Under the pieces are notes generated by a model that saw only the letters and a list, made by a program, of their open reading frames with translations, ran no database searches and had not been told where the DNA came from. DNA of 64,000 bases from JAJRAN01 sp963827135 (GTDB lineage: Archaea > Thermoplasmatota > Thermoplasmata > Methanomassiliicoccales > UBA472). The position numbers and the translations under genes are program-made. Shown here piece by piece: positions 8,975 through 17,563 of the stretch. The stretch covers positions 1 to 64,000 of the forward strand of contig CAWGZX010000008.1 of the NCBI GenBank assembly GCA_963827135.1, in the 5' to 3' direction. Position 1 is the first letter of the stretch. Each line of letters begins with the position of its first letter.

Positions 8975-10219
8975 ATGTCAGGTTCGACGCGATCTCGAGG
9001 CAACCTCCAGGAAATAGCTTATGACGACATTGGGAAAGACGGGCTGCGTGTACCAGAGAGGTACGGTGCCACCAGACCCCCCGGTCTGACCTACCAGATG
9101 GGCGGGTGCGGGATCGCTGGATGCATCAATATGGCCGGAGGCAGAATCTCTGGCGACACCATCGCCAAAATGCTTGAGACCATGGGCGAGAGGGAGAACG
9201 GCCTCGGCGCGGGCTATGCCTGCTATGGCCTCTTCCCTGAGCACCGCGATGAGTACTGCATGCAGTTCTTCCTCGACCATGAGGAGGCAAGATCCTCGGT
9301 GGAGGAGCTGCTGAAGTCCCTAGGCACCATCGGCAAGGATGAGAAGATCCACACCCAGAAGGTCAAAGGCATGCGCCCACCCTTCCCCATGATCTGGCGC
9401 TACTTCTTCCGTCCCAACACGAAGCTAGAGTGGCGTGGGCGCACCGACCTCTCCAACGACGACCTCATGGTCCAGCTGGCCATGCACGTCAACTCAGACA
9501 TCGAGGGGGCGCTGTGCGTCTCCAGCGGCAAGGACATGGCGGTGTTCAAGGGAAACGGCTATTCCCACGAAATATCCAAATTCTACGACCTCGGCCGGTA
9601 CTCGGGAAAGATGTGGCTCTCCCACTCCCGCTTCCCGACCAACTCCCCGGCCTGGTGGGGCGGCGCCCATCCGCTCAGCATCCTGGACTGGTCGGTGTGC
9701 CACAACGGCGAGATAACCTCCTACGGCGTGAACAGGAAGTTCGTGGAGATGGCGGGCTACCGCTGCTCCGTCCTCACCGACACCGAGGTGGTCGCGTACA
9801 CATGGGACCTGCTCGTGCGTAAGCATCAGCTTCCCATACCTGCGGCCGCGTTCGCCATGGCGCCCTGGTACCACCAGGACATCCCGCGCCTGGACCCGGA
9901 GAGCTCGCGCTTGGCCACCTGGCTGAGGATTACATACAAGGAGGCTTTGCTCAACGGCCCCTTCAGCATCATCGTGGGTCGGAGCGAGCCTGAGGTCACC
10001 CTGATCGCCCTCGCGGACCGGAAGAAGCTTAGGCCCCTGCTATGCGGGCGCTCTTCGGACGGCAAGACCGCTTACGTGGCGAGCGAGGAGTGCGCGGTGA
10101 GGGTGGTGGAGCCGAACGCCGAGACCTGGACCCCTAATGCGGGAAGCCCGATGATAGCCCAAGTGGGCAAGGGCATCCTGCGCACCGGGACCGAGCATCC
10201 GTTCGTGGGGGTGGGCTGA
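8975..10219 (+). CDS. Glutamate synthase, glutamine amidotransferase subunit
   Basis: First of three genes that together make archaeal-type glutamate synthase (glutamine + 2-oxoglutarate to two glutamates). This subunit is the class II (Ntn) amidotransferase domain releasing ammonia from glutamine. The nucleophile Cys is in GGCGIAGCINMAGG and the substrate-binding HSRFPTNSPAWWGGAHP, CHNGEI and TDTEV motifs are intact. The Cys lies about 45 residues in, so activity would require removal of an unusual N-terminal leader. Start 8975 (ATG after GGGCAGGAACCAAAC) is preferred to a TTG at 8951. The stop overlaps the next gene's ATG by one base. Confidence 0.85.
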   Translation: MSGSTRSRGNLQEIAYDDIGKDGLRVPERYGATRPPGLTYQMGGCGIAGCINMAGGRISGDTIAKMLETMGERENGLGAGYACYGLFPEHRDEYCMQFFLDHEEARSSVEELLKSLGTIGKDEKIHTQKVKGMRPPFPMIWRYFFRPNTKLEWRGRTDLSNDDLMVQLAMHVNSDIEGALCVSSGKDMAVFKGNGYSHEISKFYDLGRYSGKMWLSHSRFPTNSPAWWGGAHPLSILDWSVCHNGEITSYGVNRKFVEMAGYRCSVLTDTEVVAYTWDLLVRKHQLPIPAAAFAMAPWYHQDIPRLDPESSRLATWLRITYKEALLNGPFSIIVGRSEPEVTLIALADRKKLRPLLCGRSSDGKTAYVASEECAVRVVEPNAETWTPNAGSPMIAQVGKGILRTGTEHPFVGVG

Positions 10220-11757
10220 TGCCTCAGCCCTCGTCCGCGGGGAGGCGCATGGAGCTGGAGGCCCCTGACCGCTTCAGGCCGGTGGTGGACCACGAGCTCT
10301 GCCGGAGATGCAAGAAGTGTGTGACGGAATGCTCCTTCCGCGCGCTGGAGTTCGTCGACGGCACAGTCAAGCCCATCGGCGGCTGCGTGGCCTGCGGCCG
10401 CTGCATCAACGTCTGCCCGGCGCATTGCATCGAGGTCCGCCAGGTGCAGTCGATGTTCCCCCCGCACGCCAACTTCAACGAGAGGGTGCGCCGGGGGATC
10501 ATGTCCCAAGCGACCACCGGAGGGGTGCTGCTCACCTCCTGCGGCACTGACATCCCTTATCCAGTGATGTTCGACGAGATGCTCCTGGACGCGGCGCAGG
10601 TCACCAACCCGGCCATCGACCCCCTGCGGGAGGTCGTGGAGACGAAGACCTTCGTGGGCGGCCGCAATGGCTCCCTGGACGTCAAGGAGAACGGTCGCCT
10701 TTCCATAGGCAAGGACCCTGGCCCGATGGTGGCCATGGACATGCCGATCATGATCGGGCACATCTCCCTAGGCTCGGTCTCGTACAACGCACAGAAGGCG
10801 CTCTTCGCCGCCGCCAAGGAACTGAACATCCTGGTGGGCTCAGGGGAGGGCGGCCTGCACAAGGACTTCAACATCTACTCGCAGAACGTGGTGAGCGAGG
10901 TGGCGTCCGGTAGGTTCGGGGTCACGGGCGACTACCTCAAGCGCACCGCGGCGGTGGAGATCAAGATCGGCCAGGGCGCGAAGCCAGGCCATGGCGGCCA
11001 TTTGCCAGGCGAGAAGGTGAGCGCGCTGATCTCCCAGACCAGGATGATCCCCCTGGGGACGGACGCTCTCTCGCCCTACCCTCACCATGACATCTATTCT
11101 ATCGAGGACCTGCAGCAGCTCATCTCCGTGGTCAAGGAAGCCACCGAATACCAGGTGCCGATAGGAGTGAAGATCGCGGCCGTGCACAACGTCGGCGCCA
11201 TAGCCTCCGGCATCGTCCGGGCGGGAGCGGACTTCATCACCATTGACGGGTTCCGCGGAGGGACTGGCTCGACCCCGCGCATCATACGCGACCATGTGGG
11301 GCTGCCCATCGAGGTCGCCATCTCCGTGGTGGACCAGCGCCTGACCAAGGAGGGCATGAGGAACCGGATCACCGTCTTCGCCGGGGGCAGCATCCGCTCC
11401 TCAGCAGACATGATCAAGGCCATCGCGCTAGGCGCCGACGCGGTGATGGTCTGCACCGCGGCCTTGGTGGCCATGGGCTGCAGGGTATGCCAGCAGTGCC
11501 ACAGGGGCGTCTGCTCCTGGGGCATTGCCACCCAGAGGGAGGAGCTCGTCGCCCGTCTGGACCCCGAGGTGGGGGCCGCCCGCGTGGTCCGCCTCTTCCG
11601 CTCCTGGAACGAGGAGCTCAAGGAGATCCTGGGCGCCATGGGCATCGATTCGGTCGAGAGCCTGGTGGGGAACCGGGACCGGCTGCGCTACTTCGGCCCG
11701 AACTCCAAGATCGCCGAGATCATGGGCGTCAAGCATGTAGGGGAGGGGTGGGGTTGA
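10219..11757 (+). CDS. Glutamate synthase, ferredoxin + FMN catalytic subunit
   Basis: 512 residues. Two [4Fe-4S] motifs open the protein (CRRCKKCVTECSF and CVACGRCINVCPAHC), then the FMN TIM-barrel synthase domain: GLHKDFNIYSQN, IGQGAKPGHGGHLPG, DFITIDGFRGGTGSTP and ADAVMVCTAALVAMGCRVC. The cysteine triad for the 3Fe-4S cluster is in the CRVCQQCHRGVCSWGI stretch. This subunit makes glutamate from 2-oxoglutarate and ammonia using electrons from ferredoxin or an NAD(P)H subunit not seen here. One-base overlap with the gene before, 4-base overlap with the gene after: a tightly coupled operon. Confidence 0.92.
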   Translation: MPQPSSAGRRMELEAPDRFRPVVDHELCRRCKKCVTECSFRALEFVDGTVKPIGGCVACGRCINVCPAHCIEVRQVQSMFPPHANFNERVRRGIMSQATTGGVLLTSCGTDIPYPVMFDEMLLDAAQVTNPAIDPLREVVETKTFVGGRNGSLDVKENGRLSIGKDPGPMVAMDMPIMIGHISLGSVSYNAQKALFAAAKELNILVGSGEGGLHKDFNIYSQNVVSEVASGRFGVTGDYLKRTAAVEIKIGQGAKPGHGGHLPGEKVSALISQTRMIPLGTDALSPYPHHDIYSIEDLQQLISVVKEATEYQVPIGVKIAAVHNVGAIASGIVRAGADFITIDGFRGGTGSTPRIIRDHVGLPIEVAISVVDQRLTKEGMRNRITVFAGGSIRSSADMIKAIALGADAVMVCTAALVAMGCRVCQQCHRGVCSWGIATQREELVARLDPEVGAARVVRLFRSWNEELKEILGAMGIDSVESLVGNRDRLRYFGPNSKIAEIMGVKHVGEGWG

Positions 11758-12602
11758 CCTCCTCCGACGTCTGGGGCGAGAGAAGGAAGGTCGAGCCCTT
11801 CGACCCCGCCTCCGCCATCGAGAGGAGGGAAGGGTGCCTGGTCATACACGCCGACCGGCGCGACGAGGAGGGGCGCCCGCTGCACTACAAGATCCTGAAC
11901 GGGCTCGTCCGCAAGGCGATGCTCGACGGAGAGGCTCACATCGTACTGGAGGGAGTGATGGGGCATCGCTACATCGCCTCCACCGCCAACCGCAAGGACC
12001 TCTACATCGAGATCCATGGCACCCCTGGGAACAACCTCGGCGCCTTCCTGGACGGACCGACCATCGAGGTCTTCGGCAACGCCCAGGACATGACCGGGAA
12101 CACCATGAACTCGGGCAAGATCATCGTCCATGGCAACGCCTGGGACGTGACCGGGCTGGCGGCGCGGGGCGGAACCCTCCTCATCAAGGGCAATACCGGC
12201 TACCGTGTCGGGATCCACATGAAGGAGTACGCAGGGACCAAGCCCGCTATGGTCATCGGTGGCACGTCGAAGGACTATTTGGGCGAGTACATGGCCGGAG
12301 GGACGGTCGTGGTCCTCAACCTCAACGGTCCGATGGAAAAATCACCCGTGGGAATGCACCTTGGAGCCGGGATACATGGCGGAAGAATCTACGTCCGAGG
12401 TAAGGTCGAGGAGCACCAGCTGGGACCGGGGGCGATAATGGACCAGTTGAGCGGCGAGGACGCGCCGGAGCTGGAGAGCCTTATCTCGCAGTTCGAACGG
12501 GCCTTCAAGACCTTGGTCCCGCGCGACTGGGAGAGATGGGTGAGGGTCTCGCCCGCCTCCTCGAGGCCCTTCTCCGGGCATTACGACCCCACGTCGGTAT
12601 GA
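11754..12602 (+). CDS. Glutamate synthase, GXGXG domain subunit
   Basis: 282 residues from a TTG at 11754 directly behind GGGGAGGGGTGGGG, overlapping the previous stop by 4 bases. The beta-helix repeats show the GXGXG pattern (VFGNAQDMTGNTMNSGKIIV, HGNAWDVTGLAARGGTLLIK, GAGIHGGRIYVRGKV). In bacterial enzymes this domain is the C-terminal end of GltB and buttresses the ammonia tunnel; in archaea it is a separate gene. Convergent with the Lrp regulator, whose stop abuts this one. Confidence 0.9.
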   Translation: MTSSDVWGERRKVEPFDPASAIERREGCLVIHADRRDEEGRPLHYKILNGLVRKAMLDGEAHIVLEGVMGHRYIASTANRKDLYIEIHGTPGNNLGAFLDGPTIEVFGNAQDMTGNTMNSGKIIVHGNAWDVTGLAARGGTLLIKGNTGYRVGIHMKEYAGTKPAMVIGGTSKDYLGEYMAGGTVVVLNLNGPMEKSPVGMHLGAGIHGGRIYVRGKVEEHQLGPGAIMDQLSGEDAPELESLISQFERAFKTLVPRDWERWVRVSPASSRPFSGHYDPTSV

Positions 12603-13046
12603 TCAGGCGCCAGGGAAGCGCATCACGCCCTCAAGCACGATGCGCAGCTCCACGTCCTCAAGGCCCAGTGGCAGTATCTGTTGGTCGATGAGCTCCTCGA
12701 GCGAGCGGTTGTCCTTGGCGATGACGCGGACCATTATCCTCTTGCGACCGCTGACCTGGAGTACCTCCAGCACCCCTGGTACCTTCGCCAAGGAGCGCAG
12801 CCTGTCCGTGCTGGCATCGGGCGCGAGATTGGCCAGGAGTATCCCCTCCACCTTCATGCCCATGCGCTCGTAGCTGACGAGCGTGATGTAGCCGAGGATG
12901 ACCTTGTCGTCCTCCAGCCTGGTGATGCGGTCGCGGATGGTCGATGGCGACCTGCGGAGCCTCTGGGCGACCTCGTTGTAGGTCATCTTCCCATCGGTCA
13001 TGAGGAGCCTCAGGATCTTACGGTTCATCTCATCGATCTGGACCAT
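12603..13046 (-). CDS. Lrp/AsnC-family regulator
   Basis: 147 residues: N-terminal winged helix (MNRKILRLLMTDGKMTYNEV, RRSPSTIRDRITRLEDD) and C-terminal RAM ligand-binding domain (VSGRKRIMVRVIAKDNRSLE). Lrp-type proteins sense amino acids as dimers or octamers. Position back-to-back with the glutamate synthase operon makes nitrogen/glutamate control plausible, but the gene is convergent, so this rests on neighbourhood only. The two stop codons are adjacent (TGA then TCA). Confidence 0.9.
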   Translation of the reverse strand: MVQIDEMNRKILRLLMTDGKMTYNEVAQRLRRSPSTIRDRITRLEDDKVILGYITLVSYERMGMKVEGILLANLAPDASTDRLRSLAKVPGVLEVLQVSGRKRIMVRVIAKDNRSLEELIDQQILPLGLEDVELRIVLEGVMRFPGA

Positions 13047-13161
13047 TCGACTTACCCTACTGCGATATCATTGCCTGGCCGATTTAAATAATCATTCATG
13101 ACATCCCGCCCTTTCAGCGGGCGATGTTTGGAATATTAGCAATTTCAGCGAAAAAGAAGGA

Positions 13162-13791
13162 TCACAATCCATCGATCTTGATGGTCTTCCTCAGGAAGGC
13201 GCAGCCCTCGCAGGGGATGCTCACCACGCACTTCTCGCCACTGGGTATCCCCTTGAGCGCACATAGGATCGCCTTGTCCAGAGGTCGGAAGGGTTGCTTC
13301 CTTCCATTGGCCTTGAGCACTGAGAGCTCGGCCTCCGAGGAAGGGTTCACGCAAGAGCATCCTATGTCCACGTACTTCATGCACTTGGTCGCCTCCTTTT
13401 CCGTACAGAGGTCGCATCTGGTGCCCACCTTGGAGAGGGGGCCGAAAAGGTTCGCCAAGGGGTCGAAGACGTAGAGCCTCTGCTCCTTCCCCAGGGCGAT
13501 GAACACGGTATACGGGTTGCTGGGGGCGATTAGCTCCTGTCTGGTACCTCGTACCTTCCTCTCCTCGACCACCGCCCAGAACTCGCGTAGGTGGTTGTTG
13601 AGCTGATAGACGAGCTGATGGTAGTCCAGCTTCAGCTTGTCCGCGATGCCCTGCTTGGAAACGGGGCCGTCCAGAGAGGACCGGTACAAGGTGCGCAATA
13701 TTTCCTTGCGCAATGGATGATTCACGACGCTCGTGTAGGTGACCGGGTCGATGTAAGCGATCTCTATCCTACATCCTGAGCTGGAGTTCAC
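13162..13791 (-). CDS. Winged-helix regulator with cysteine-rich sensor domain
   Basis: 209 residues. Residues about 12-75 form an ArsR-like winged helix (TSVVNHPLRKEILRTLY, KQGIADKLKLDYHQLVYQL). The C-terminal half has many Cys: RCDLC, KCMKYVDIGCSC, ILCAL, KCVVSIPCEGC, a layout suited to binding a metal, metalloid or Fe-S cluster. It is divergent from the Acr3 arsenite exporter with 139 bases between starts and a palindrome in the gap, so an arsenic- or redox-responsive repressor is the leading hypothesis. The arsenic Cys pair of classical ArsR (ELCVCDL) is not present. Confidence 0.7.
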   Translation of the reverse strand: MNSSSGCRIEIAYIDPVTYTSVVNHPLRKEILRTLYRSSLDGPVSKQGIADKLKLDYHQLVYQLNNHLREFWAVVEERKVRGTRQELIAPSNPYTVFIALGKEQRLYVFDPLANLFGPLSKVGTRCDLCTEKEATKCMKYVDIGCSCVNPSSEAELSVLKANGRKQPFRPLDKAILCALKGIPSGEKCVVSIPCEGCAFLRKTIKIDGL

Positions 13792-13851
13792 ATCGCTTGA
13801 TTGCGAACTCCAATATTTAACCTGTCACCTTCTTCTATTGCTTCACTTTCA

Positions 13852-13867
13852 AATCAAATAATTGATT
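13852..13867. promoter_or_regulatory. Inverted repeat in the regulator-acr3 gap
   Basis: AATCAA-ATAA-TTGATT, 6-base arms exactly complementary, about 65-80 bases before the acr3 start and 60-75 before the regulator start. It lies in the AT-rich part of the shared promoter region and could be an operator for the cysteine-rich regulator. Short AT-rich palindromes are not rare, so confidence is moderate to low. Confidence 0.4.
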
Positions 13868-13930
13868 ATTTTTTTGTCTGGATGCGCACGTTTTTTCTAA
13901 TCCTGCGTCGTTTATTACCCGGGTATCGAA

Positions 13931-15014
13931 GTGAGCGAAGCGAGAAAGAAGCTGTCGTTCCTTAACCGCTACCTGACGGTTTGGATATTCCTCGCCATTG
14001 GACTAGGGATCCTGCTTGGGGCCTTGGTCCCGGAGATCGCCGATTGGCTTAGCTCGCTCAGCGTAGGCACGACCTCGATCCCAATAGCGGTCGGCCTGAT
14101 CCTGATGATGTGGCCCCCGCTCGCGAAGGTCCGATATGAGAAACTTCGCGGGATCACTGGCCAGCCTGAGGCGAAGAGGATGTTCATGGTCTCGCTCGCC
14201 CTCAACTATATAGTCGGGCCCTATCCTCATGTTCTGCCTCGCCTGGATCTTCCTCCCTGACCAGGAGGAGTTCCGCATCGGGCTGATATTGACGGGGGTA
14301 GCTCGATGCATAGCGATGGTCATAATCTGGAACTCGCTGGCAGAAGGCGATTCTGAGTATGCGGCCATCCTGGTCGCCCTCAACTCGATGTTCCAGATCG
14401 TCCTATATGCGTTCTATGCCTACTTCCTGATCGCCGTCGCCTCCGAATGGGTCATGGCGGGCTCTGGGCAGGAGGTCGATATCAGCATGTGGGACGTGGC
14501 GCAGAGCGTCCTCATCTATCTGGGGATACCTTTCGTCCTGGGCGTGGTCACCAGGTACATCCTCCTTCCTCGCAAGGGGGCCGATTGGTACGAGAACAGG
14601 TTCCTGCCGGCATTCGGCAAGGTATCGTTGCTGGCGCTGCTCTTCACCATCGTGGTCATGTTCTCATTGAAGGGCGAGTACATCCTGGAGCAGCCTTGGG
14701 ACGTGGTGGCCATCGCGATCCCCCTAATCTGCTACTTCCTGATCATGTTCTTCCTGTCCTTCGGGCTTTCGATCAAGCTGAAGTTCGACTATCCACATGC
14801 GACGGCGCAAAGCTTCACCGCAGCCAGCAACAACTTCGAGCTGGCCATCGCCGTGGCGATAGGGGTGTTCGGAATCGAGTCGCTGGTGGCTTTTGCTGCG
14901 GTCATCGGTCCCCTGATAGAGGTCCCAGTGCTGATCTCCTTGGTGAACGTGGCCTTCTGGATACGTAGAAGGTACTACCTTCCCGATGGGAAGGTCAAGT
15001 CATCAGAGGGATGA
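13931..15014 (+). CDS. acr3: Acr3-type arsenite exporter, one frameshift
   Basis: A member of the Acr3 (ArsB) BART-superfamily: membrane export of arsenite (As(III)) by proton antiport. Hydrophobic segments cover most of the length. Family hallmarks are the thiolate Cys in GVARCIAMVIIWN and the Glu in SNNFELAIAVAIGVFG. The reading frame breaks at the C run 14219-14221: removing one C joins YIVGP to ILMFCLAW and gives an uninterrupted 360-residue protein of family length, so I treat it as one gene with a probable sequence error. Start is a GTG. A separate thioredoxin-type ArsC lies 13 kb away. Confidence 0.85.
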
Positions 15015-15079
15015 GCGGGCTAGCACCAAGATCAAATGCAAAATCCCTGGAGGAAGGAAAATGGATAAAAAAGAGAGGT

Positions 15080-15535
15080 TTAGAAGGCCCTGGCCTTCCC
15101 TACCGCGCCCGCCGCGGCGGAGATCCCGCCGAAGGCGAGCAACGAGACTATGAACACGGCGATGTTCTGATAGACGTCGTAGTCGCCAGCGTACATCAGG
15201 AGCCAGATCACCAGGAAGGCCAGCCAGGCCACCCCGGCGATAATGGCTACTATGTCCGCGCCCGTCGTCTTGTACTTCGGCTCATTCCCGGCGAACTTCA
15301 TGCCGAAGGGCACCCAGACCGCGACGTTCAGGGCCACGAAGACCACCACCGAGAGTATGATGATGGCGATGTTCTCGTAAGCGTTGTAGTCACCGGCATA
15401 GAAGGCCAGCCAGAGTATGAAGAAGCCCAACCAGGACAGGGCGCTGATAGCGGATACGGATGCCCGCCAGGCCATGCCCAAGCTGTTCATCTTCTTGAGC
15501 GTCTCGATATCGCATTCGTCGTTGTTGTGACTCAT
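15080..15535 (-). CDS. Four-helix membrane protein made of two repeats
   Basis: 151 residues from ATG 15535, preceded by GAGGTGAAAAGG (a GTG three codons upstream overlaps this ribosome site). It contains two similar halves: WLGFFILWLAFYAGDYNAYE and WLAFLVIWLLMYAGDYDVYQ, each followed by NIA and a hydrophobic helix, giving four predicted membrane segments. YAGDY is strictly repeated. No characterised family recognised. Probably arose by internal duplication. Confidence 0.7.
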   Translation of the reverse strand: MSHNNDECDIETLKKMNSLGMAWRASVSAISALSWLGFFILWLAFYAGDYNAYENIAIIILSVVVFVALNVAVWVPFGMKFAGNEPKYKTTGADIVAIIAGVAWLAFLVIWLLMYAGDYDVYQNIAVFIVSLLAFGGISAAAGAVGKARAF

Positions 15536-15633
15536 CCTTTTCACCTCAGGCGCTTCCTCGCGCCTAGATGACCTATGCTGTGGTCACGATACTTGAGAGG
15601 AATGAGCACAAGTGACCGGGATCTGACCACGGC

Positions 15634-16293
15634 CTAGGCCAAAGGCCTCTTCCTCGCTAGCATTATCCCGTCCCTCACGGTCAACAGGACGTTGTCCACG
15701 CGCTCGTCCTTGGCCAGCTTGCGGTTCAGGGCGTGGATAGCCCTGGCGTCCTTGCCCTTGGGATCGAGGACCTCGCCCTTCCACAGCATGTTGTCGAAGA
15801 TCATCAGGCCGCCTGGCTTGAGGACCTTGAGCACCTTCTCGTAATAGTGATCATACGATGATTTGTCGGCGTCGATGAAAGCGATGTCGATCGGGCCGTC
15901 CACGCAATCCAACGTCTTCCTGGCATCTCCCTGGACGATGGTGATCTTGCTGCCGAAATCCACCTTGTCGAAATACTTCTGCGCGATGCGGGCGTGGGTC
16001 TCGTCCGCCTCCAGCGTGATCAGGTCCCCATCCTTCGGCAGGGCCGCGGCCATCATCAGCGCGGAATAGCCGGTGAAGGTCCCGATCTCCAACACGTTCC
16101 TGGCCTTGGATAGGGCGACCATCATCCTCAGGAAGGAGCCTTCCACCTTCCCCACCTGCATGCCCGGGTTGTCGCATTTGGCATAGGTCTCCATGCGCAG
16201 GTCCTCAAAGACCCTCTCCACATTCCCAGTAAACTTCTCAGCGTAATCCTCGATGCTCGCTTTCACCAGTTGCATAACTATGCCCGAGAGCAT
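15634..16293 (-). CDS. SAM-dependent O-methyltransferase (Methyltransf_3 type)
   Basis: 219 residues resembling caffeoyl-CoA/catechol-type O-methyltransferases. SAM-binding motif VLEIGTFTGYSALMMAAAL, acidic motif LITLEADETHARIAQKYF, and metal/substrate motif IDIAFIDADKSSYDHYYE with FDNMLWKGEVLDP are all present. These enzymes methylate hydroxyls using Mg2+; the archaeal substrate is unknown. A second ATG six codons in (16275) may be the real start. Divergent from trmY. Confidence 0.85.
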   Translation of the reverse strand: MLSGIVMQLVKASIEDYAEKFTGNVERVFEDLRMETYAKCDNPGMQVGKVEGSFLRMMVALSKARNVLEIGTFTGYSALMMAAALPKDGDLITLEADETHARIAQKYFDKVDFGSKITIVQGDARKTLDCVDGPIDIAFIDADKSSYDHYYEKVLKVLKPGGLMIFDNMLWKGEVLDPKGKDARAIHALNRKLAKDERVDNVLLTVRDGIMLARKRPLA

Positions 16294-16374
16294 TCTATCC
16301 CGCCCGGAATTAATAGTTTCCGGAGCCCGAGGCCAAGACGCTTATGTCGCCCTGAGCGATTACCCCGAGAGGCT

Positions 16375-16929
16375 ATGCGCGAATTCGTCCTATACTCGAG
16401 GTCCGGCCGGACCGATGCCAGGTTCGAAAGCCTGCATGGCGCTGGACGTTTGGATGTCGTGTACCAGTGCGCACTCATGGCCCTGCACAGGTCCTATGCC
16501 CTCAGGCAGGACGTCGTCTTCCATGCCCTACTGAACGGGCCGCCGGACCCTCCGAAGGAACTCGTCCTCAACGGCGCCGAGCTGCGCGACCTACCGCTGG
16601 ACGAGCGGGGCTGGGAGCCGCTCCTGCGCAAGGTCCTGGCTGGAAGGACGCACCCTGGGATCGAGCTGAGGAGGGGCAGCCTCCAGGCGCTGACCCGAGA
16701 AAGGGAGAACGTCCTGGTGCTGGAGAAGGATGGGGAGGACATCCGGTCAGTGGAGTTGGGCTCGGACCCGATGTTCATCATCGGGGACCAGGTCGGACTG
16801 CCGAAGAAGGAGGAGAATTTCGTCCTCCGCCACGGGAGGAAGGTGTCCCTGGGAAGGAAGGAGTACCTGGCCTCGCAATGCGTCTGCATCATCAATTACG
16901 TCCTCGACCTGAGGGAGGCGCAATGTTGA
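16375..16929 (+). CDS. trmY: tRNA pseudouridine-54 N1-methyltransferase
   Basis: 184 residues from ATG 16375 behind CCCCGAGAGGCT. MREFVLYSRSGRTDARF at the N-terminus, MFIIGDQVGLPKKEE and the C-terminal SLGRKEYLASQCVCIINYVL identify the SPOUT-class enzyme TrmY, which makes N1-methylpseudouridine at position 54 of archaeal tRNA. Length matches the family. The methyl donor site is the trefoil knot at the C-terminus. It precedes a small CHAT-like gene by about 70 bases. Confidence 0.92.
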   Translation: MREFVLYSRSGRTDARFESLHGAGRLDVVYQCALMALHRSYALRQDVVFHALLNGPPDPPKELVLNGAELRDLPLDERGWEPLLRKVLAGRTHPGIELRRGSLQALTRERENVLVLEKDGEDIRSVELGSDPMFIIGDQVGLPKKEENFVLRHGRKVSLGRKEYLASQCVCIINYVLDLREAQC

Positions 16930-16999
16930 CTATCCCCTCGGTCAGTAATGGCCTCATGGAAACTAGCGCTGGACGCTTCCAGGCATGGGGGCGGGACTG

Positions 17000-17530
17000 A
17001 TGGCGCGCCCGACCAAGGTGCTGATCCTGGAGTGCATCCCGCACTGCCACGGCCGGGACGAGGGCCTGGTGCTCTACCATTTCCTCAGAATGAAGATGCC
17101 CAATAGCGTGAGCTACAAGGTGCTCAAGGGCAAGAAAGACCTGATCCATATCTTGGAGAGAAAAGCCCCCGAGTATCGCATGGTCCATTTCTCATCCCAT
17201 GGCCACAAGGAGGGCTACTTCTCCTTGGTCCAAGGGTTCCTCTCCGCCGAGGAGTTCCCTGAGGGGTGCTTCCAGGGGAGCGAGGTGACCTTCTCGTCAT
17301 GCGAGGTGGGACGCTCCGGTTTCATGGACAAGCTCAGTGAACAGACGGGGATGAGCAGGGCCATAGCCCCGATGAACGACGTGGTCTACATCGATGCGGC
17401 GATGTACTACATCCATTACTACTATTTCCGGTGCCACAAGAGGTATACGGCACTGAACTCCTTCCATCGCACCGACGGCAAGCTGGGCGACAAGATGAAG
17501 GGCGGCTTCCGGTTCTTCGAGTGGGTGTGA
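17000..17530 (+). CDS. Small CHAT/caspase-like protein (candidate)
   Basis: 176 residues from ATG 17000 (an ATG at 16985 is also in frame). No named family is certain, but the core resembles a clan CD peptidase fold: a hydrophobic strand ending in a His-Gly (VHFSSHGHKEG, His67-Gly68), then a second strand ending in a Cys (VTFSSCEVGRSGF, Cys101), followed by an aromatic-rich helix (MYYIHYYYFRCHKRY). The same His-Gly/Cys spacing is seen in CHAT and metacaspase domains. Stands alone without a sensor or effector domain. Downstream MBL gene starts 34 bases after the stop. Protease activity is inference. Confidence 0.55.
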   Translation: MARPTKVLILECIPHCHGRDEGLVLYHFLRMKMPNSVSYKVLKGKKDLIHILERKAPEYRMVHFSSHGHKEGYFSLVQGFLSAEEFPEGCFQGSEVTFSSCEVGRSGFMDKLSEQTGMSRAIAPMNDVVYIDAAMYYIHYYYFRCHKRYTALNSFHRTDGKLGDKMKGGFRFFEWV

Positions 17531-17563
17531 AGGGATTTATTCCACCTGCCCTTTCACCATGGC

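Noticed and set aside
11487..11753. N-terminal extension of the GXGXG subunit
   Set aside because: Arg/Pro/Gly-rich antiframe of the FMN subunit; TTG 11754 with a ribosome site is a better start.
13861..13900. T-runs before acr3 as terminators
   Set aside because: They lie in a divergent promoter gap with no plus-strand gene ending before them.
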